From Endozoicomonas sp. ISHI1 (GTDB taxonomy: Bacteria; Pseudomonadota; Gammaproteobacteria; Pseudomonadales; Endozoicomonadaceae): a stretch of DNA of 64,000 nucleotides. Shown here piece by piece: positions 60,446 to 64,000 of the stretch. A model generated the notes under the pieces. The model ran no database searches. It saw only the letters and a list, made by a program, of their open reading frames with translations, and was not told the DNA's origin. The first letter of the stretch is position 1, and every line of letters begins with the position of its first letter. A program made the translations under genes and the position numbers. The DNA is taken from contig NZ_JAGRPU010000014.1 of the NCBI RefSeq assembly GCF_024606225.1, positions 62,001 to 126,000 of the forward strand, in the 5' to 3' direction.

Positions 60446-60760
60446 AGAACGGTTTTTTTGCTCACTGGCTCAGACAATCTGATGGAGCGAGAGTATAACA
60501 GATAGATCATTGATCTGAGGAGTGATTTATTCTGCAGCTTCCGCTGGGCCGGATCATATTCAAGTCACAACCCAGTCGCAAAAATCAGTGCTGATCGTCA
60601 TGTAATTCCCGTCTCATTGTCTCTGGTTTAAAAAATACCCGGGAGTGGCATTTTTTAGTTGGCGCAAGCAGCTCACAGAAAAAAACGGTGCGAAAGCCTT
60701 TAAGTGATAAGAGTAATTGTCGATGCCGATATAAGCAGCAGACAAACCAGAGGAAACTGT
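60446..60760. other. Intergenic region with a short recurrent motif
   Basis: No gene is seen. CTCAGACAATCTGA at 60469-60482 repeats a 14-base sequence also found at 32765-32778 in an unrelated promoter region. The right part, upstream of the phosphatase-like gene, shows no clear promoter. AGAGGA at its end is the ribosome-binding site of the next gene. Confidence 0.4.
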
Positions 60761-62440
60761 ATGCCTGCAGTTCAACCATCTAAAGCACAGACCCATTATC
60801 TGCCCAGAGATAATGACTATGTTTATTCTCACAACCGCTTTGGTCGTGGTTGCCACTACGTTGGTCGGTTTCTGTCCCGACCGGTTTCACTGGTCGCCAA
60901 TTCGGCAACAAAGCTGTTCGCCCATGACCGGCCAGGCAAAAGCAACACGCCTGCCGAAGGTGAGAAACGGAAGCAAAATGTACCACTGTGGGCCAGGAAG
61001 GTAGCCCGGGCGACTGCCGTTACGCTATTTCTGGTACCCTCATTGGCATTGGGAGCATTGGGGTTCTCCCTGCGCATGATCGGCAATCTGTTCAGGAACG
61101 AAATTTCCCTGATTCAGTCTTCAGTTCCACCCGCAATTTATAATCCTGAGCGGGGCCTGCATTTGATGACCTATAACACTGGCCTGATGCCGTCGTTTAT
61201 CCGTAACCTGAACGACCTGCGCTCATCACAGCAGCGTAGTCATGAGATTGCCGAAGCATTAACCCGAAATCCTGATGCTACTCCGGATGTTGTCTGCTTC
61301 CAGGAGGCGTTTGACCAGCAGGCGACGAAGCAGCTCTGTAAGGATCTCAGTGGCCACTACCACCATATTGTTCACAGTGTTGCGCCCCGGGAAACCGGAT
61401 TGAGCAGTGGTCTGGCCATTGCCAGCAAATATCCCGTAAAGGAGGCAACATTCCGGCCTTTCTCTGATCTGGCAGCAGAAGACCAGCTGGCCAATAAAGG
61501 CTTGCTGCGGATCGTGCTGGATCTCGGCAACGATAAAACGGCCGTTGTTTATAATACCCACCTTCAGGCCAAGGATGGTCAAACCTATGAGGCGATTCGC
61601 TATAACGAGCTGCTTCAGATAAGAGCTTGGGTTCAGGAGGATAGCAATAACGACAGGCGTAATAACATACACCACCATGGCACCTTCCTGATGGGAGATC
61701 TGAACAGTGCCCGGTCAGACGAGCAGGGTAGGGTGAGTAAAAACTCAGAGTTCGAAAATGCCATGATGGCACTGGGAACAGGTTTCTCTAACAGTTACTA
61801 CGATACCCATGATGAAGAAAATGATACCCGGCTGGTTGACCGCAGTGAGTCATTTTTTGTCAACAGCGACCAGGCAACCATCGAGCCGGAAGATCGTCGG
61901 GAGCCCGATGGAACATGGTATCTTGGCGCCGGGAACAGAATGCATCAACCATGGGGTAGCAGGCGTTGGAAAGATCATCCCGAGGTGGCAAGGCAGTGTA
62001 TTTATGACTTCCAGATGGTTCATGGGGACACTGAAAAAAAATGGGCATCCCATACAGAAATACGTCAACTGGGGCTCGATGTTAATAATGATCTGGAAAG
62101 CGGGTTATCTGACCATTTGCCGGTGTCGGTTATCTATCGGGAAGCGGAAGGATTTTCTGCTGTCATTGCTGGCTTGGAGCTGGAGGATTATAAGGCCCCG
62201 AAGGTCAGGGAACTGGTTAATAAACTGAAGCTTGCCTATGGCCATCAGTCCGGTAATCAGATCAGCGAGAATCTGGTTGATCCGCAGTTCGCAGGCGTCA
62301 ATCCCTTCCATAAAATTGCTGAACTCAGGGATCAGAATAAAGGGGAACCTGATATTGTGAGTGAGCTTAACCGGCTTGAAAAAATGGTCAGGCAAAGCAT
62401 GAATCCTGTTTCCGGAACGCCTGGGTCGAACATCGGGTAA
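60761..62440 (+). CDS. Endonuclease/exonuclease/phosphatase-family enzyme, candidate secreted phosphodiesterase
   Basis: A 559-residue protein. The EEP fold runs from about residue 132 to 460, and all key motifs are visible: LMTYNTGL (N139), CFQEAF (E182), VVYNTHLQAK (N265, H267), MGDLNSARS (D313, N315) and LSDHLPVSV (D451, H452). The layout resembles bacterial neutral sphingomyelinase/phospholipase relatives. The N-terminal 80 residues are polar and basic, followed by a hydrophobic stretch (about 84-110), so there is no ordinary cleavable signal. An effector delivered into host cells, or a membrane-anchored enzyme, is possible but unproved. The ATG at 60761 with AGAGGA 6 bases upstream is chosen over 60704. 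Confidence 0.75.
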   Translation: MPAVQPSKAQTHYLPRDNDYVYSHNRFGRGCHYVGRFLSRPVSLVANSATKLFAHDRPGKSNTPAEGEKRKQNVPLWARKVARATAVTLFLVPSLALGALGFSLRMIGNLFRNEISLIQSSVPPAIYNPERGLHLMTYNTGLMPSFIRNLNDLRSSQQRSHEIAEALTRNPDATPDVVCFQEAFDQQATKQLCKDLSGHYHHIVHSVAPRETGLSSGLAIASKYPVKEATFRPFSDLAAEDQLANKGLLRIVLDLGNDKTAVVYNTHLQAKDGQTYEAIRYNELLQIRAWVQEDSNNDRRNNIHHHGTFLMGDLNSARSDEQGRVSKNSEFENAMMALGTGFSNSYYDTHDEENDTRLVDRSESFFVNSDQATIEPEDRREPDGTWYLGAGNRMHQPWGSRRWKDHPEVARQCIYDFQMVHGDTEKKWASHTEIRQLGLDVNNDLESGLSDHLPVSVIYREAEGFSAVIAGLELEDYKAPKVRELVNKLKLAYGHQSGNQISENLVDPQFAGVNPFHKIAELRDQNKGEPDIVSELNRLEKMVRQSMNPVSGTPGSNIG

Positions 62441-62533
62441 ACTGTAATTTCTGTAATGCGGTTGTTTACGCTATTGTCATTTATTTTATGACATAATGAG
62501 AAGTGCTGTTCCTCTATATGGATTCAACGAATG

Positions 62534-62602
62534 TGTATAGTAAATATCGGTTTTCTATACATGTTCTGATAACCTGTATAGAAAATGGCACTTTCCTATA
62601 CA
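62534..62602. promoter_or_regulatory. Four alternating half-sites upstream of the Fic gene
   Basis: TGTATAG at 62534 and 62575 and CTATACA at 62555 and 62596 alternate at 20-21 bp centre spacing, about two helical turns. The central pair forms TTTTCTATACA...TGTATAGAAAA, a perfect 11-bp inverted repeat. It covers the space just before the GTG start and fits a cooperative operator, perhaps for the winged-helix domain of Fic itself. Confidence 0.7.
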
Positions 62603-62616
62603 TGTTGTGAGTCACT

Positions 62617-63699
62617 GTGACCCCTTACCAACCAACTGATCTACCCCTGCCCCGGGAAAATGAGCTGGAAACACGGCGAGTATTAAAAAAACTGGCTTTA
62701 GCCCACCGGCATCTGGCAGAACTTAAAGGAGTAGTACGCTCTATTCCCAACGAAACCATTTTGATCAGCACCCTGACGCTTCAGGAAGCCAAAGACAGCT
62801 CAGAGGTGGAGAATATTGTCACAACTCATGATGAACTGTTTAAAAACAACCTGACAGTGCTACCCTACAGCCCGGCAACCAAAGAAGTTAAAAGCTACTC
62901 CAGGGCACTGAGCCGTGGCTTCGATACCGTCAGAAAAACAGGAATGCTTCGCTTTCAGGATATTCTCGATATTCAGCAAACACTGGAAGAAAACCGGGCA
63001 GGCTTACGCAAATTGCCCGGTACCGAGCTAAAAAACACCTCCACGGGTGAAGTTATTTATACCCCTCCTCAAAACCCGGAAAGGGTTGAGTCACTTATGA
63101 CAAACCTGGTGGCTTATCTCAATGATCATGGGCTTTCAGACAATGATCCGTTGGTGAAAATGGCGGTTATTCACTTCCAGTTTGAAAGTATTCACCCATT
63201 TTACGATGGGAATGGCCGAACAGGTCGAATCATCAATATACTTTATCTGGTCACTCAGCAGTTGCTGGACCTGCCAGTGCTCTATTTAAGCCGTTATATT
63301 ATTCGAAACAAGGCTCAGTACTACTCACGGTTACAGGCAGTGAGAGACCTTCAGGATTGGGAAGGCTGGTTACTGTTCATGCTTGAAGCCGTATCAGAAA
63401 CGTCAAAAGAGACCACAACCCTGATTGATGAAATAAAAACCCGGATGCAGGCTGTAAAGCATAGAATGCGTGAAGAACTACCTAAAATTTACAGTCAGGA
63501 TCTGCTCAATCATTTGTTCTGCCATCCTTACACGAAAATCGAGTTTATTGAAAAAGAGCTGAATGTTAGCCGACTGACCGCCACCAAATACCTGAATCAG
63601 CTGTGCAGCAAGGGCTTTTTGCTTAAGCAGAAAATGGGGCGAAGCAATTATTATATTAACGAGCCTCTGGTTGACTTGTTCCTGAATATTGGTCAGTGA
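62617..63699 (+). CDS. Fic-domain AMPylase with inhibitory helix and winged helix
   Basis: A 360-residue protein. The catalytic motif is HPFYDGNGRTGR (193-204), with H193 as base and the anion-hole GNGR. The inhibitory motif S61-S-E-V-E65-N66 fits (S/T)xxxE(G/N) in an N-terminal helix, making this class II Fic, like Shewanella SoFic. The C-terminal 80 residues (FIEKELNVSRLTATKYLNQL) are a winged-helix DNA-binding domain. Fic proteins transfer AMP to target Tyr/Thr; the target here is unknown. The start is a GTG at 62617, with no good Shine-Dalgarno. No toxin-antitoxin partner is adjacent. Confidence 0.9.
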   Translation: MTPYQPTDLPLPRENELETRRVLKKLALAHRHLAELKGVVRSIPNETILISTLTLQEAKDSSEVENIVTTHDELFKNNLTVLPYSPATKEVKSYSRALSRGFDTVRKTGMLRFQDILDIQQTLEENRAGLRKLPGTELKNTSTGEVIYTPPQNPERVESLMTNLVAYLNDHGLSDNDPLVKMAVIHFQFESIHPFYDGNGRTGRIINILYLVTQQLLDLPVLYLSRYIIRNKAQYYSRLQAVRDLQDWEGWLLFMLEAVSETSKETTTLIDEIKTRMQAVKHRMREELPKIYSQDLLNHLFCHPYTKIEFIEKELNVSRLTATKYLNQLCSKGFLLKQKMGRSNYYINEPLVDLFLNIGQ

Positions 63700-63835
63700 T
63701 CATTATCGATTTGGGAAAGTCAGCTATAGAGACAAGCTCTCAGATCGGTTGCCGAAGGTTACTTTTCTGCATCGTGCTTTTCAAAATCCTTGTTTGTTAC
63801 AATAGCTGATCAGAAAAGGTATTACGGATTCCTGA

Positions 63836-64000
63836 ATGAGCCAGCTGTTACATCAATTACTCTTTGATCAGGCTGAAAAAGCACCTCTGCATGAGGCTCT
63901 GGGGGTGAAATCTCAGTGGTATGATTATGCTTCGGTTGCCTTGCACGTAAAAAGTGTAGCCTCAGGCTTGCAGAGACTGGGACTATCCAGACATGAGAGG
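63836..64000 (+). CDS. Acyl-CoA/AMP-forming ligase, N-terminal part (3' end outside window)
   Basis: Fifty-five codons are present: MSQLLHQLLFDQAEKAPLHE, then QWYDYASVALHVKSVASGLQ and RLGLSRHER. This matches the first 60 residues of AMP-dependent acyl-CoA ligases, including members tied to exosortase A. The adenylation motifs lie beyond the window, so subfamily cannot be fixed. TACAAT at about 63799 may be its -10 element. Confidence 0.65.
   Translation, partial: MSQLLHQLLFDQAEKAPLHEALGVKSQWYDYASVALHVKSVASGLQRLGLSRHER

Overview
The window reads as the chromosome of a marine, host-associated gammaproteobacterium of the Oceanospirillales type. Endozoicomonas is my best guess. It rests on the ribosomal and AlgR/HemC gene order shared with Pseudomonas and relatives, plus an accessory set (GLUG-repeat surface proteins, a Fic protein, phosphonate and probable sulfonate use) typical of invertebrate symbionts. 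The genus is inferred from gene content only.

Layout. 1-921 is the 3' part of tuf. 1140-5654 is an accessory block between tuf and rpsJ, which are normally neighbours or close. It holds a phosphonate-type binding protein, a TmpA-like Fe/2-oxoglutarate dioxygenase, a TmpB-like HD diiron oxygenase, a small membrane protein and a broken DMT transporter. 6175-20169 is the complete S10-spc-alpha superoperon (rpsJ to rplQ with secY, rpmJ and rpoA). 20347-25388 holds an HAAAP amino-acid permease, a bactofilin and uvrA. 25643-34340 is a second accessory block: a riboflavin-synthase-like protein, a polar amino-acid type ABC transporter, a MocR-type PLP regulator, a class III aminotransferase, a TauE/SafE exporter and a short-chain dehydrogenase. 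The last five look like a taurine (or related amine) nitrogen-use module that would excrete isethionate. 35572-39758 holds yajR, ssb, ygfA and argO, with two adjacent hairpin elements at 38704-39030. 39906-47910 holds an unknown secreted protein and two large tandem GLUG-repeat paralogues. 48004-56914 is the conserved hemCDXY / algR-algZ / argH block. 56915-60445 is a decayed patch with remnants of RelE, IS4 and IS5 transposases, argH and eda around an AT-rich sialyltransferase-like gene, ending in a lipopolysaccharide-kinase-like gene. 60761-64000 holds an endonuclease/exonuclease/phosphatase-family enzyme, a Fic protein with a striking half-site array upstream, and the start of an acyl-CoA/AMP ligase gene.

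Biology. The two accessory metabolic blocks point to compounds abundant in marine invertebrates: N-methylated aminoethylphosphonate (to glycine betaine and phosphate) and taurine-like sulfonates. Surface and host-interaction candidates are the GLUG proteins, the sialyltransferase-like protein, the phosphodiesterase-like enzyme and Fic. The most unexpected structure is the pair of TA-flanked elements at 38704-39030: their stems differ by compensatory changes while the unpaired segments are almost identical. No rRNA, tRNA or CRISPR array was seen.
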